NCBI RefSeq assembly: GCF_003044275.1 | Contig: NZ_PZPL01000001.1 | Location: 2,728,001 to 2,792,000, forward strand | Length of the DNA stretch: 64,000 nt | Reading direction: 5' to 3' | Source of the DNA: Rathayibacter caricis DSM 15933 | GTDB lineage: Bacteria; Actinomycetota; Actinomycetes; Actinomycetales; Microbacteriaceae | Part shown: positions 27,701 through 36,318 of the stretch, piece after piece | Numbering within the stretch: the stretch's first letter is position 1 | Layout of the letters: each line of letters starts with the position of its first letter | The notes under the pieces: model-generated | What the model was told of the DNA's origin: nothing | Database searches by the model: none | What the model saw: the letters and a program-made list of their open reading frames with translations, nothing else | Position numbers and translations under genes: made by a program

Positions 27701-28780
27701 GTGACGACAGCCACGACGGCTGCGGCGACGACGCCCACCCGGCGATCGCGCGGCTCCGGAGGCGGACTCGGGCGCTACCTGCTCGTCCGCTTCCTGCTCA
27801 TCATCCCCACCGTCTTCATCCTCGTGACGCTGGTGTTCCTGCTCATGCGCACCACGGGCGACCCGATCACGGCCGCCCTCGGTGGACGACTGACCGCCGA
27901 CCAGCTCGCCGAGCGCGTCGCGGCCGCCGGCTACGACCGGCCGCTGATCGTGCAGTACGTCGAGTACCTCGGCCAGCTGCTCACCGGCGACTTCGGCACC
28001 ACGCTGAGCGACAACCGGCCGGTCACCGAAGTGCTGCTGACCTACGGAGCGGCGACCGTCGAGCTGGCGTTCTACGCGCTCCTCGTCGCGTTCCTCGTCG
28101 GCATCCCGCTCGGCATGCTGGCCGCCTACCACCGCGACCGCACGCCCGACGCGGTGCTGCGCATCTTCGCGATCCTCTGCTACGCGACTCCGGTGTTCTT
28201 CGCCGGCCTGCTGCTCAAGCTCGTCTTCGCGGTCTGGCTGAAGTGGTTCCCGGTCGCGGGGCGCGCCTCGACCAGCACGGAGCTGTCGCTGCAGTTCCTC
28301 GAGAACAAGACCGGCATCTACCTCATCGACGCGTTCCAGACCGGCGACCCGGCCGCGGTGTCCGACGTGCTCTCGCACGCGGTGCTGCCCGCCGTCGCGC
28401 TGGGCCTGCTGACCGCCGGCATCTTCCTCCGTCTCGTCCGCACCAACGTCATCGGCACCCTCGGCACCGACTACGTCGACGCGGCGCGCTCGCGCGGTGT
28501 CGGCGAGTTCCGCCTGGTCCGCACGCACGCCTACCGGCCCGCGCTCATCCCGATCATCACCGTGATCGGACTGCAGATCGCCCTGCTGCTCGGCGGCGCG
28601 GTCCTGACCGAGACCACGTTCGAGTGGAAGGGACTCGGCTTCCAGCTGGCCGAGTACCTCCAGGCCCGCGACTTCGTGGCCGTCCAGGGCATCGTCGCCC
28701 TGCTGGCGGTCATCGTGGCGCTCACCAACTTCATCGTCGATGTCATCGCGGCGCTCATCGACCCGCGAGTGAGGTACTGA
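27701..28780 (+). CDS. ABC transporter permease, DppB type
   Basis: A 359-residue inner-membrane permease. A first membrane span (RFLLIIPTVFILVTLVFLLM) is followed by a large periplasmic loop with the DppB-typical region YDRPLIVQYVEYLGQLLTGD, then five further spans. The EAA loop DAARSRGVGEFRLVRTHAYR contacts the ATPase. It pairs with the DppC-type permease encoded two bases downstream. An N-terminal 25-residue Thr/Arg-rich extension is unusual but short. It starts at GTG 27701, just after the terminator. Confidence 0.93.
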   Translation: MTTATTAAATTPTRRSRGSGGGLGRYLLVRFLLIIPTVFILVTLVFLLMRTTGDPITAALGGRLTADQLAERVAAAGYDRPLIVQYVEYLGQLLTGDFGTTLSDNRPVTEVLLTYGAATVELAFYALLVAFLVGIPLGMLAAYHRDRTPDAVLRIFAILCYATPVFFAGLLLKLVFAVWLKWFPVAGRASTSTELSLQFLENKTGIYLIDAFQTGDPAAVSDVLSHAVLPAVALGLLTAGIFLRLVRTNVIGTLGTDYVDAARSRGVGEFRLVRTHAYRPALIPIITVIGLQIALLLGGAVLTETTFEWKGLGFQLAEYLQARDFVAVQGIVALLAVIVALTNFIVDVIAALIDPRVRY

Positions 28781-28782
28781 GC

Positions 28783-29844
28783 ATGAGCACCACCACCTCC
28801 TCCGCCGCGCGTCCGCGGCGCCGCCTCGTCGACCGGCTCCCCGTCGTGCACCAGCTCCGCCAGAGCGTGGGGCTGCAGCGCGGGATGCTCGTCACGGGCC
28901 TCGTCATCACCGGCGCATTCCTCCTGGTCGCCCTCTTCGCTCCGCTGATCGCGCCCTACGGCTACTCGCAGCTGCGCTCGGACAGCGGGGCGTTCGGCGC
29001 GCAGCAGCCGCCGAGCGCCGAGCACCTGCTCGGCACCACCGTCGGCGGCTACGACGTCCTGAGCCGCGTGCTCTGGGGTGCGCAGACCGCGTTCCTCGTG
29101 ATCGTCGTCGCGGTCGTGCTGTCGATCTTCGTCGGAGTGTTCCTCGGGCTGGTCTCGGGGTACCTCGGCGGCTGGCTCGACCGCGTGCTGGTCGTGATCT
29201 GCGATGCGATCTACGCCTTCCCGACCCTGCTGCTCGCCATCGTGATGTCGATCGTGATCTCGGGCGGGCAGTCGAACCTCTGGGCGGGCATCTTCGCCGC
29301 CGCCGTCTCGATCACGGTCGTCTACATCCCGCAGTACTTCCGGGTGATCCGCGCCGAGACGGTGCGGATCAAGGGCGATGCCTACGTCGAGTCCGCGAAG
29401 GTCGTCGGAGCCTCGACGAGCCGGATCATGTTCCGTCACGTCCTGCGCAACGCCACCCGCACCCTGCCGCTGATCTTCACGCTGAACTCGTCCGAGGCGA
29501 TCCTGACCCTCGCGGGACTGGGCTTCCTCGGCTTCGGCATCGAGCCGACCTCGGCGGCCGAGTGGGGCTACGACCTCAACAAAGCGCTCTCGGACGTGAC
29601 GAGCGGCATCTGGTGGACCTCGGTCTTCCCCGGCCTCGCCATCGTCCTCGTCGTGCTGGGCATCACGCTCGTCGGCGAGAGCCTGAACGACCTCGCCGAC
29701 CCGCGCCTGCGCGGTCGGCGCGCGGTGGCCGCCGGAGCCGGCGACGTCGCCGCGACGTCCGTCGTCCCGGGCGGCGTGCTCGCCGCGGACGGCCTGGAGA
29801 CGCCGGGGCACGACCCCGTCGCCGGAGTGGAGGGGACGCGATGA
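28783..29844 (+). CDS. ABC transporter permease, DppC type
   Basis: A 353-residue permease. An N-terminal membrane anchor (VITGAFLLVALFAPLIAPYG) precedes a short periplasmic segment with EHLLGTTVGGYDVLSRVLWG, the OppC_N signature. The transport domain follows, with EAA loop ESAKVVGASTSRIMFRHVLR. The C-terminal 50 residues after NDLADPRLRGRR form an extra low-complexity tail not usual in the family. The stop overlaps the ATPase start (ATGA). Confidence 0.93.
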   Translation: MSTTTSSAARPRRRLVDRLPVVHQLRQSVGLQRGMLVTGLVITGAFLLVALFAPLIAPYGYSQLRSDSGAFGAQQPPSAEHLLGTTVGGYDVLSRVLWGAQTAFLVIVVAVVLSIFVGVFLGLVSGYLGGWLDRVLVVICDAIYAFPTLLLAIVMSIVISGGQSNLWAGIFAAAVSITVVYIPQYFRVIRAETVRIKGDAYVESAKVVGASTSRIMFRHVLRNATRTLPLIFTLNSSEAILTLAGLGFLGFGIEPTSAAEWGYDLNKALSDVTSGIWWTSVFPGLAIVLVVLGITLVGESLNDLADPRLRGRRAVAAGAGDVAATSVVPGGVLAADGLETPGHDPVAGVEGTR

Positions 29845-31544
29845 GCGACCAGAGGCCGATCGTCGACATCACCGATCTCGAGGTCGCCTTCGCCAGCGAC
29901 CGGGGTGCCGTCCGCGCCGTCGCCGGAGTGAGCCTGCGGGTCGAGCGCGGCGAGGTGCTCGCCATCGTCGGCGAGTCCGGCAGCGGCAAGACCGTGACGG
30001 CCAAGACGATCCTGGGCCTCCTGCCCGAGACCGCGACCGCCTCGGGGGTCGTGCTGCTCTCGAAGAAGGACGGCAGCTCCTCCACCGATGTCGTGTCCGT
30101 GCCGAAGGCGCGACTGCGCGAGATCCGCGGCACCGACGTGGCGATGGTCTTCCAGGAGCCCTCGACCGCGCTGAACCCCGTCTTCACCGTGGGCTGGCAG
30201 ATCGCCGAGGGGCTGCGCGCCCACGGCAGCGTCTCGAAGAAGGAGGCGCGCGCCCGCGCGATCGACGTCCTGCGCACGGTCGGCATCCCCGAGCCGGAGA
30301 AGCGGGTCGACTACTACCCGCACCAGTTCTCGGGCGGGCAGAAGCAGCGCGTCGTGATCGCGATGGCGCTCGTGCTCGATCCCGGGCTCATCGTCGCCGA
30401 CGAGCCGACCACGGCGCTCGACGTCACGGTGCAGGCCGAGATCCTCGATCTCCTCCGACGCTGCCGTGACGACTTCGGCACCTCGATCGTGCTGATCACG
30501 CACAACATGGGCGTGGTCGCCGACCTCGCCGACCGCGTCGCGGTCATGTACCAGGGCGAGCTGGTCGAGGAGGCGCCGGTCGCCGAGCTCTTCGCCTCGC
30601 CGAAGGCCGAGTACACGAAGAAGCTGCTCGCCGCCGTGCCGCACGTCGGCCAGGGCGTCGAGCGGGCGAAGGACCGCGCCATCGAGCGGGCGAGCCTGCC
30701 CGAGGCCGAGACCCTGGTCGAGGCCGACGGGCTCCGGATCCAGTACCCGGGCCGGCTCGGCCGCTCCGGCTTCGTCGCGGTCGACGGAGTCTCGTTCCGC
30801 ATCCGAGCCGGCGAGGTCCTGGGCCTCGTCGGCGAGAGCGGATCGGGCAAGACGACTATCGGGCGTGCGATCGCGGGCCTGACCACCGTCACCGGCGGAT
30901 CCCTCCGCGTCCTGGGGAAGGAGATGCGCGGCATCCGCGAGCGGTCGTTCCGCCCGGTGCGCGGCGACATCGGCTTCGTCTTCCAGGACCCGGCGTCGAG
31001 CTTCAACCCGCTGCTCACCATCGCCGAGTGCGTCGCCGAGCCGCTGATCGTGCACGGGCGGTTCCCGGATGCGGGCTCCGCGAGATCGCGCGTCGACGAG
31101 CTCCTCGAGGCGGTGCAGCTGCCGAAGTCCTACGGCGACCGCTACCCGCACGAGCTCTCGGGCGGGCAGCGTCAGCGCGCGAGCCTCGCGCGAGCGCTCG
31201 CGCTCCAGCCCAAGCTGCTGATCGCCGACGAGCCCACCTCGGCGCTCGACGTCTCGGTGCAGGCCCGCGTGCTCGAGCTGTTCTCGGAGCTGCAGCGCGA
31301 GTTCGGCTTCGCCTCGCTGTTCATCAGTCACGACCTCGCCGTCGTCGACCTCCTGGCCGACCGGATCGCGGTGCTCTACCGCGGCGAGCTGGTCGAGGAG
31401 GGCACGGGCGAGGAGGTCCTCGCGACGCCGAAGCACCCCTACACGCAGCGCCTGCTCGCGTCCCTGCCCGTCCCGGACCCGGCTGAGCAGGCCGAGCGCC
31501 GCGAGCTCCTGCGCCGCATCACCCGCGCGGAGCGCGACGCGTGA
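29841..31544 (+). CDS. Dual ABC ATPase, DppD-DppF fusion
   Basis: A 567-residue protein with two complete nucleotide-binding domains. The first has Walker A GESGSGKT, signature SGGQKQR and Walker B LIVADEPTTALD. The second has GESGSGKT, LSGGQRQR and LLIADEPTSALD. Each is followed by the oligopeptide-transporter C-terminal extension (HPYTQRLLASLPVPDP in the second). It energises the two permeases upstream and alone could supply both ATPase halves. The ATG overlaps the previous stop, and the next gene encodes a third ATPase domain. Confidence 0.94.
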   Translation: MSDQRPIVDITDLEVAFASDRGAVRAVAGVSLRVERGEVLAIVGESGSGKTVTAKTILGLLPETATASGVVLLSKKDGSSSTDVVSVPKARLREIRGTDVAMVFQEPSTALNPVFTVGWQIAEGLRAHGSVSKKEARARAIDVLRTVGIPEPEKRVDYYPHQFSGGQKQRVVIAMALVLDPGLIVADEPTTALDVTVQAEILDLLRRCRDDFGTSIVLITHNMGVVADLADRVAVMYQGELVEEAPVAELFASPKAEYTKKLLAAVPHVGQGVERAKDRAIERASLPEAETLVEADGLRIQYPGRLGRSGFVAVDGVSFRIRAGEVLGLVGESGSGKTTIGRAIAGLTTVTGGSLRVLGKEMRGIRERSFRPVRGDIGFVFQDPASSFNPLLTIAECVAEPLIVHGRFPDAGSARSRVDELLEAVQLPKSYGDRYPHELSGGQRQRASLARALALQPKLLIADEPTSALDVSVQARVLELFSELQREFGFASLFISHDLAVVDLLADRIAVLYRGELVEEGTGEEVLATPKHPYTQRLLASLPVPDPAEQAERRELLRRITRAERDA

Positions 31545-32407
31545 GCACGGAGTCCGCGCCGATCGTCGTCGACGATCTGAGCGTCGAGTACCCGCCGCGC
31601 GGCATCAGCCGCCGCTGGACGGCCCTGCGCGGCATCAGCCTCCGCGTCGAGCCGGGGGAGGTGCTCGGGATCCTCGGCGGCAGCGGCTCGGGCAAGTCGA
31701 CGCTCGCCCGGGTCCTGGGCGGCGACGGGCTGGGCGGTGACGGCGACCGCGCCCGCCCGGTGATCGTCGGAGGCGACGCGACCGTCGCGGGCCACCGGCT
31801 CCGCCACCTGCCCGCCCGCGAGATCAAGCGCTTCACGTTCGACGTGGCCTACCTGGCGCAGGACGCGGGAGCCACCCTCCGGCCCGAGCTGACCGTCTCG
31901 GAGCTCATCGCCGAGCCGATCTTCCTCCGCGACCGCCACTACGACCCGAAGAGCGCCGCCGTGCGCGTCGCGACCCTGCTCGACTCGGTGCACCTGCCGC
32001 TCTTCCTGCTCGACCGCTTCCCGTACGAGCTCTCGAGCGGCCAGCGGCAGCGCGTCGCCATCGCCCGGGCGCTCGTGCTCGGCCCGAAGGTCCTCGTCGC
32101 CGACGAGCCCACCTCGGGCATCGACGCCACCGTCCGCGAGTCGATCGTCGATCTGCTGGCCGACCTGCGCCGGAGGGAGGGGTTCGCCGCGGTCGTCGTC
32201 AGCCACGACATCGACGTGCTCAGCCGCGCGACCGACCGCATCGCCGTGCTCGTGGGCGGGGAGGTGGTCGCCTACGGCCCGCTCCTGGACGTGCTGGTCG
32301 AGTCGCGCCACCCGTACGTGCGGGAGCTCGGCGCCGCGTTCGCGGAGTACGAGCGGTTCGACGCCTCGCGCGCTCAGCGCGTCGCTCCGGCCGAGGAGGC
32401 GCTGTGA
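31541..32407 (+). CDS. Third ABC ATPase of the operon
   Basis: A 288-residue single-domain ATPase with Walker A GGSGSGKS, Walker B VLVADEPTSGID and H-loop VVVSHDIDVLS. The signature motif reads LSSGQRQR instead of LSGGQ. It resembles phosphonate/oligopeptide-type ATPases and ends with an HPYVRELGAAF segment. GTG 31541 overlaps the previous stop by four bases, so it is co-translated. The upstream protein already contains two ATPase domains, so this one may exchange for one of them or serve another transporter. Confidence 0.9.
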   Translation: MSTESAPIVVDDLSVEYPPRGISRRWTALRGISLRVEPGEVLGILGGSGSGKSTLARVLGGDGLGGDGDRARPVIVGGDATVAGHRLRHLPAREIKRFTFDVAYLAQDAGATLRPELTVSELIAEPIFLRDRHYDPKSAAVRVATLLDSVHLPLFLLDRFPYELSSGQRQRVAIARALVLGPKVLVADEPTSGIDATVRESIVDLLADLRRREGFAAVVVSHDIDVLSRATDRIAVLVGGEVVAYGPLLDVLVESRHPYVRELGAAFAEYERFDASRAQRVAPAEEAL

Positions 32408-33330
32408 CGACGCCGCGCGTGGCCGTGCTGCCGCGCACGAAGGACGTGTTCACCCGGGCGATCGAGGACGGCGGCGGCCGGGTCGTCGGACTCGACGGCA
32501 CGCCCGACGCCCTGCTCTGGCTCTCGTACGGCCGCGTGGACGAGCTCGAGGACGTCCTCGAGCAGCACCCGTCGATCCGCTGGGTCCAGCTGCCCTGGGC
32601 CGGAGTCGACGCGTTCGCGTCCACCCTGCGCAGCGCCACTCGACCGGGTCTGACCTGGACGAGTGCGAAGGGCGCCTACTCCGAGCCGGTGGCCGAGCAC
32701 GCGCTCGCCCTCACCCTGGCGCTGCTGCGGTCCCTCCCCGAGCGCGCGCGGGCGACCTCGTGGGGTGCGAAGCACGCCGCGACCCTGCACCGCGCCCGCG
32801 TCGTCGTCGTCGGCGCCGGAGGCATCGCGCAGGAGCTCCTGCGGCTCCTCTCGGTCTTCGACGCGCATGTCACGGTGGTGCGGCGCCGCGCCGACCCGGT
32901 GCCGGGCGCCGAGCGCACGGTGACGGGCGACGGGCTCGCCGAGGTCGTCACCGACGCCGACGTGCTGATCCTCGCCGCCGCCGCGACGGGTGGGACGCGG
33001 CACCTCGTCGACGCGGAGCTGCTCTCGCGCCTCGCGCCGCACGCGGTCCTCGTGAACATCGCGCGGGGGACATTCGTCGACACGGACGCGCTCGCCGCCG
33101 CGCTGGCCGAGGGCCGGCTCGCGGGAGCCGCGCTCGACGTCACCGACCCGGAGCCGTTGCCCGACGGGCATCCGCTCTGGAGCGAGCCCCGGTGCCTCAT
33201 CACTCCTCACTCCGCCGACACCCCCGAGATGACCGCGCCGCTGCTCGCCGAGCGCGTCCGGATGAACACCGCTGCCTTCGCCGCGGGGGAGGACCTGGTC
33301 GGCGTCGTCGACCCGGACGCGGGCTACTGA
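32404..33330 (+). CDS. D-isomer-specific 2-hydroxyacid dehydrogenase
   Basis: A 308-residue NAD-dependent dehydrogenase. The nucleotide-binding loop VVVGAGGIAQELLRLL (about 137-152) has a GxGxxx form, LVNIARGTFVDTDAL holds the catalytic arginine, and LITPHSADTPEM holds the catalytic histidine. It most resembles phosphoglycerate- or hydroxypyruvate-type members; the real substrate is unknown. GTG 32404 overlaps the ABC ATPase stop, so it is part of the transporter operon and might act on the imported compound, which is an inference from position only. Confidence 0.9.
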   Translation: MTTPRVAVLPRTKDVFTRAIEDGGGRVVGLDGTPDALLWLSYGRVDELEDVLEQHPSIRWVQLPWAGVDAFASTLRSATRPGLTWTSAKGAYSEPVAEHALALTLALLRSLPERARATSWGAKHAATLHRARVVVVGAGGIAQELLRLLSVFDAHVTVVRRRADPVPGAERTVTGDGLAEVVTDADVLILAAAATGGTRHLVDAELLSRLAPHAVLVNIARGTFVDTDALAAALAEGRLAGAALDVTDPEPLPDGHPLWSEPRCLITPHSADTPEMTAPLLAERVRMNTAAFAAGEDLVGVVDPDAGY

Positions 33331-33347
33331 CGGACCCCGCCGCCCGA

Positions 33348-33376
33348 TTTGGTCTTCCCGCAGAGTTTGCTAAAGT
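33348..33376 (+). promoter_or_regulatory. Promoter of tRNA-Asn
   Basis: TTTGGT (33348-33353) and TAAAGT (33371-33376) are 17 bases apart and end 35 bases before the mature tRNA, as expected for a tRNA promoter with a short 5' leader. Confidence 0.6.
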
Positions 33377-33411
33377 AGTCCTGCGCTGATCGCCTCCGGG
33401 TGGTCGGATGA

Positions 33412-33484
33412 TCCTCGATAGCTCAATTGGCAGAGCAATCGGCTGTTAACCGGTAGGTTCTTGGTTCGAGTCCAAGTCGGGGAG
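33412..33484 (+). tRNA. tRNA-Asn (GTT)
   Basis: The sequence folds as a 73-base cloverleaf. Acceptor TCCTCGA pairs with TCGGGGA (one T.G), the D arm starts GCTC, the anticodon stem is ATCGG/CCGGT with loop CTGTTAA, and the T arm is CTTGG-TTCGAGT-CCAAG. The anticodon GTT (33445-33447) reads asparagine codons. The 3' CCA is not encoded. A terminator follows at once. Confidence 0.96.
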
Positions 33485-33486
33485 CG

Positions 33487-33520
33487 AAGGGCCTGGGACT
33501 CCACTCTCGGGCCCTTTTTC
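33487..33520 (+). terminator. Intrinsic terminator after tRNA-Asn
   Basis: AAGGGCC (33487-33493) pairs with GGCCCTT (33510-33516), and the right arm runs into a T-tract (TTTTTC). This is a standard rho-independent terminator three bases after the tRNA. Confidence 0.9.
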
Positions 33521-33580
33521 TTTGCCCTGGTGAGGGTCGCGGCTCCACGGTCCCGCGCCCATCCCCGGAACGGAGGCGCG

Positions 33581-34696
33581 ATGCGCGAGGACGTCTTCGG
33601 CCTCCTCCGTCGACGCCCCGACGTCGAGGCCCCGTCCCTCGTGGCGGTCGACGCGTCCGACCGGCTCCTGCTCGACCTGCTCGAGCAGCGCGGCCGCATC
33701 GCGGTCGTCGGAGACGCCTACGGAGCACTCGCGCTCGCCCTCGCCGCCGAGGGCGTCGCGGTGAGCGTCGTCCAGGACTCGATCACCGCCGAACGGGCCC
33801 TCGCCGCGAACGCCGAGGCGGTGCGCGCAGCGGGCATCGAGCTCGCCGCCGTGACCGTCGCCGAGAGCGTCGAGGCCGCCGTCGGCGGGAGCGACGCAGT
33901 GCTCCTCCGGCTGCCCCGCTCTCTCGACGCCCTCGCCGCGATCGCCGCCGGCACCGCCCGAGCCGCCCCCGCTGCCCCGCTGATCGCCGCGGGCCGCATC
34001 AAGCACATGAGCCACGGCATGAACGACGTGCTGCTCGCCCGCTACGAGCGCGTCGACGTCAGCCCGGCGCGGCAGAAGTCGCGGGCCCTGCTCGCGACCG
34101 CCGCCCGTGCCGACCAGGCCCCCGCCCCCGGGCCGGAGCGCCGCCGTCTCGACGATCTCGACCTCGACGTGGTCGCCGTCCCCGGAGCCTTCGCCGGCGC
34201 CCGCCTCGACATCGGCACCCGGGCGCTGCTGGCCGCTCTCGACGTCCGGACGCTGCCCGCTGGCACCGCCGTCGACCTCGGCTGCGGCACAGGGATCCTC
34301 GCCGCCGTCCTCGCCCGCTCGCGCCCCGACCTCGACGTCGTCGCCACCGACACCTCGCGCGCCGCGACCGAGTCGGCCCGCGCCACCGCCGAGGCCAACG
34401 GCCTGCGCTACCGCGTCCTCCGCGACGACAACGCCTCGACGCTCGACGGCGGATCGGTCGACGTCGTCGTCTGCAACCCGCCGTTCCACTCGGACGGAGC
34501 CGTCACCGACCTCGTCGCGCGGCGCATGATCCGCGCGGCCGGCCGCCTCCTGCGCCCGGGCGGCGAGCTCTGGACCGTGTTCAACTCCCACCTCGCCCAT
34601 CCGGCCGAGCTGCGCCGGTCGATCGGAGCGACGTCCGTCGTCGCCCGCGATCGCAAGTTCACCGTCACCCGTTCGGTCCGCGCCGCCGACCGCTGA
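33581..34696 (+). CDS. Class I methyltransferase, RsmC/RlmG-like
   Basis: A 371-residue protein with the two-domain layout of RsmC/RlmG. A degenerate N-terminal methyltransferase fold (GRIAVVGDAYGALALALA) precedes an active C-terminal MTS domain with motif I TAVDLGCGTGILAA (about 227-240) and catalytic motif VVCNPPFH. The NPPF motif indicates N-methylation of a base, and this architecture targets guanine N2 in 16S or 23S rRNA. ATG 33581 follows a GGAGGCGCG element. Assignment to RsmC or RlmG is not possible from sequence. Confidence 0.88.
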   Translation: MREDVFGLLRRRPDVEAPSLVAVDASDRLLLDLLEQRGRIAVVGDAYGALALALAAEGVAVSVVQDSITAERALAANAEAVRAAGIELAAVTVAESVEAAVGGSDAVLLRLPRSLDALAAIAAGTARAAPAAPLIAAGRIKHMSHGMNDVLLARYERVDVSPARQKSRALLATAARADQAPAPGPERRRLDDLDLDVVAVPGAFAGARLDIGTRALLAALDVRTLPAGTAVDLGCGTGILAAVLARSRPDLDVVATDTSRAATESARATAEANGLRYRVLRDDNASTLDGGSVDVVVCNPPFHSDGAVTDLVARRMIRAAGRLLRPGGELWTVFNSHLAHPAELRRSIGATSVVARDRKFTVTRSVRAADR

Positions 34697-34799
34697 GCGC
34701 AAGCCCCGTCGCGGGCTCAGCGAGCGGCCGCCGCACGCGGGTACCATCGCTCTCCGGCGTGCCCTCGCGCCGATCCCCGTCACCGCACCGGAGGCCGTC

Positions 34800-35627
34800 G
34801 TGCTCGAAGTCGTCCTCGTCCTGGCACTGATCGTCGCCGTCGGCGCGATCGTCCTGTGGCGCCGCTCCGCCACCGCCGAGAAGGAGCTGCGCGAGCGGCA
34901 CTCCCGCGAGACGGAACGCGTCGCGCGCCTCGAGCTGGCCGTCGGCGAGCAGGAGGCGCGCCTGCGTATCGTGGGCGAACTCGAGCAGCTCGCCGTCCGC
35001 AGCGCCTCGCTCGTCGTCGAGGAGGCCGAGAGCGTGCGGCTGACGATCGAGCGCGACCCGGCCGCCGCCGAGCGCTCCGCCGTGAGAGCGGTGCGCGCCG
35101 CCGAGTCCTCGCTCGCGCAACTGCGGCGCATCGCGGTCGTCGCCGCCGTCGACCCGCGGGAGCTGCCCGCCACCGACGGCGCCGAGACGCTGACAGCCCT
35201 CGCCCGCGACCGCGGCCTCGCCGTCCACGAGGAGACCTTCGGCGAGCCGTTCCCGCTGCAGGACGGAGCCGAGGTGGCCGTCCTGCGCGTCCTCGAGTAC
35301 GCCTTCGATCAGGCGTCGGCGACCGGTGGCACCGGCACCGAGGTCCGGATCAGCTCGCGCTGGACGTCGACCGGCCTCCGGGTCGAGATCGACGACGACC
35401 GCGAGCGGCACGGAGCCGCGCAGGCGGATGCGAGCGCCGTCGAGGCGGATCTGCACGCGCTGACCGAGCGGATCGACAGCCCCGCCCTCCTGGAGCTGCG
35501 CGAGCGCGCCGCCCTCTTCGGCGGCGACGTGACCGAGAAGCGGACGCCGGGCGTGGGCCGCTCCGTCACCGCCTCGTTCCCCGCGCTGCGCCACCACAAC
35601 GGCGTGCACGGGGTCGACCTGGGCTGA
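34800..35627 (+). CDS. Membrane-anchored degenerate histidine-kinase-like protein
   Basis: A 275-residue protein. Residues 1-20 are a membrane anchor (LEVVLVLALIVAVGAIVLW), followed by a charged helix (about 25-75) of coiled-coil character. The rest recalls the HisKA_3/HATPase of DesK-type kinases: AVRAVRAAESSLAQLRRI, then VLRVLEYAFDQA where the N box should be, and LRERAALFGGDVTEKRTPG in the final G-box region. I see no phosphoacceptor histidine and no canonical N-box asparagine, so catalysis is doubtful. No response regulator lies next to it. TACCAT (34746 region) may be its -10. Function unknown. Confidence 0.6.
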   Translation: MLEVVLVLALIVAVGAIVLWRRSATAEKELRERHSRETERVARLELAVGEQEARLRIVGELEQLAVRSASLVVEEAESVRLTIERDPAAAERSAVRAVRAAESSLAQLRRIAVVAAVDPRELPATDGAETLTALARDRGLAVHEETFGEPFPLQDGAEVAVLRVLEYAFDQASATGGTGTEVRISSRWTSTGLRVEIDDDRERHGAAQADASAVEADLHALTERIDSPALLELRERAALFGGDVTEKRTPGVGRSVTASFPALRHHNGVHGVDLG

Positions 35628-35634
35628 GCGGAGG

Positions 35635-36201
35635 TCAGTCCTCGAGGTTGTCGACTCCCGGCATCCACGACGTGCCGGGAACGCCCCAGCCGCGCTTGCG
35701 GGTGATCTTCGCGACCGGCTTCCGGTACTCGTGCTCGAGGCGGTCCGTGTAGAGGATGCCGTCGAGGTGGTCGAACTCGTGCTGGAACACCCGCGCGAAC
35801 CAGCCCTCCGCCTCGATCTCGAAGGGCGCGCCCTCGAGGTCGACGGCCCGAAGGATCGCCTTCTCGGAGCGGCGCAGCGGGAACCGCTCGCCCGGGAACG
35901 AGAGGCACCCCTCCGACTCCGTGTCCTCGTCGGCCTCGCCGAGGGGCACGGGCGAGACGAAGAGCTCCGGATTGATGGCCACGCCGCGGCGGGGGGTGCC
36001 GTCATCGGCGGCGTAGTCGTAGACGAAGAGGCGCAGTGCGACTCCGATCTGCGGGCCCGCGAGGCCGACGCCGGGAGCCGCCTCCATCGTCTCGAACATG
36101 TCGGCGACGAGCGTGCGGAGGGAGTCGTCGAACACGGTGACGGGGGCGGCGGGGGAGTGCAGCACGGGGTCGCCGGCGATGAGGATGGGGAGGACGGCCA
36201 T
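35635..36201 (-). CDS. def: Peptide deformylase
   Basis: A 188-residue metalloenzyme with the three family motifs: GVGLAGPQIGV (about 44-54), EGCLSFPG with the metal-ligand cysteine, and FQHEFDHLDG with HExxH-type ligands (HEFDH). The last residues are basic. It removes the formyl group from nascent proteins. A TACCCT box (complement of 36209-36214) ends seven bases before the ATG, so a leaderless transcript is likely. It is convergent with the histidine-kinase-like gene, with a seven-base gap. Confidence 0.95.
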   Translation of the reverse strand: MAVLPILIAGDPVLHSPAAPVTVFDDSLRTLVADMFETMEAAPGVGLAGPQIGVALRLFVYDYAADDGTPRRGVAINPELFVSPVPLGEADEDTESEGCLSFPGERFPLRRSEKAILRAVDLEGAPFEIEAEGWFARVFQHEFDHLDGILYTDRLEHEYRKPVAKITRKRGWGVPGTSWMPGVDNLED

Positions 36202-36318
36202 GGAGCCCAGGGTATCGCGGGGGTCCTCCAGCCCCGTCCTCGGGGGTCATCCGCTGGGCTTCCCGCGTCACCCGTGCGCCGGACGGCCCGCGGAGGATAT
36301 GTCGGTAGGGTCGAGCGC

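Noticed and set aside
33412..33484. Attachment site in tRNA-Asn
   Set aside because: I found no second copy of its 3' end in the window, and the genes after it have core composition.
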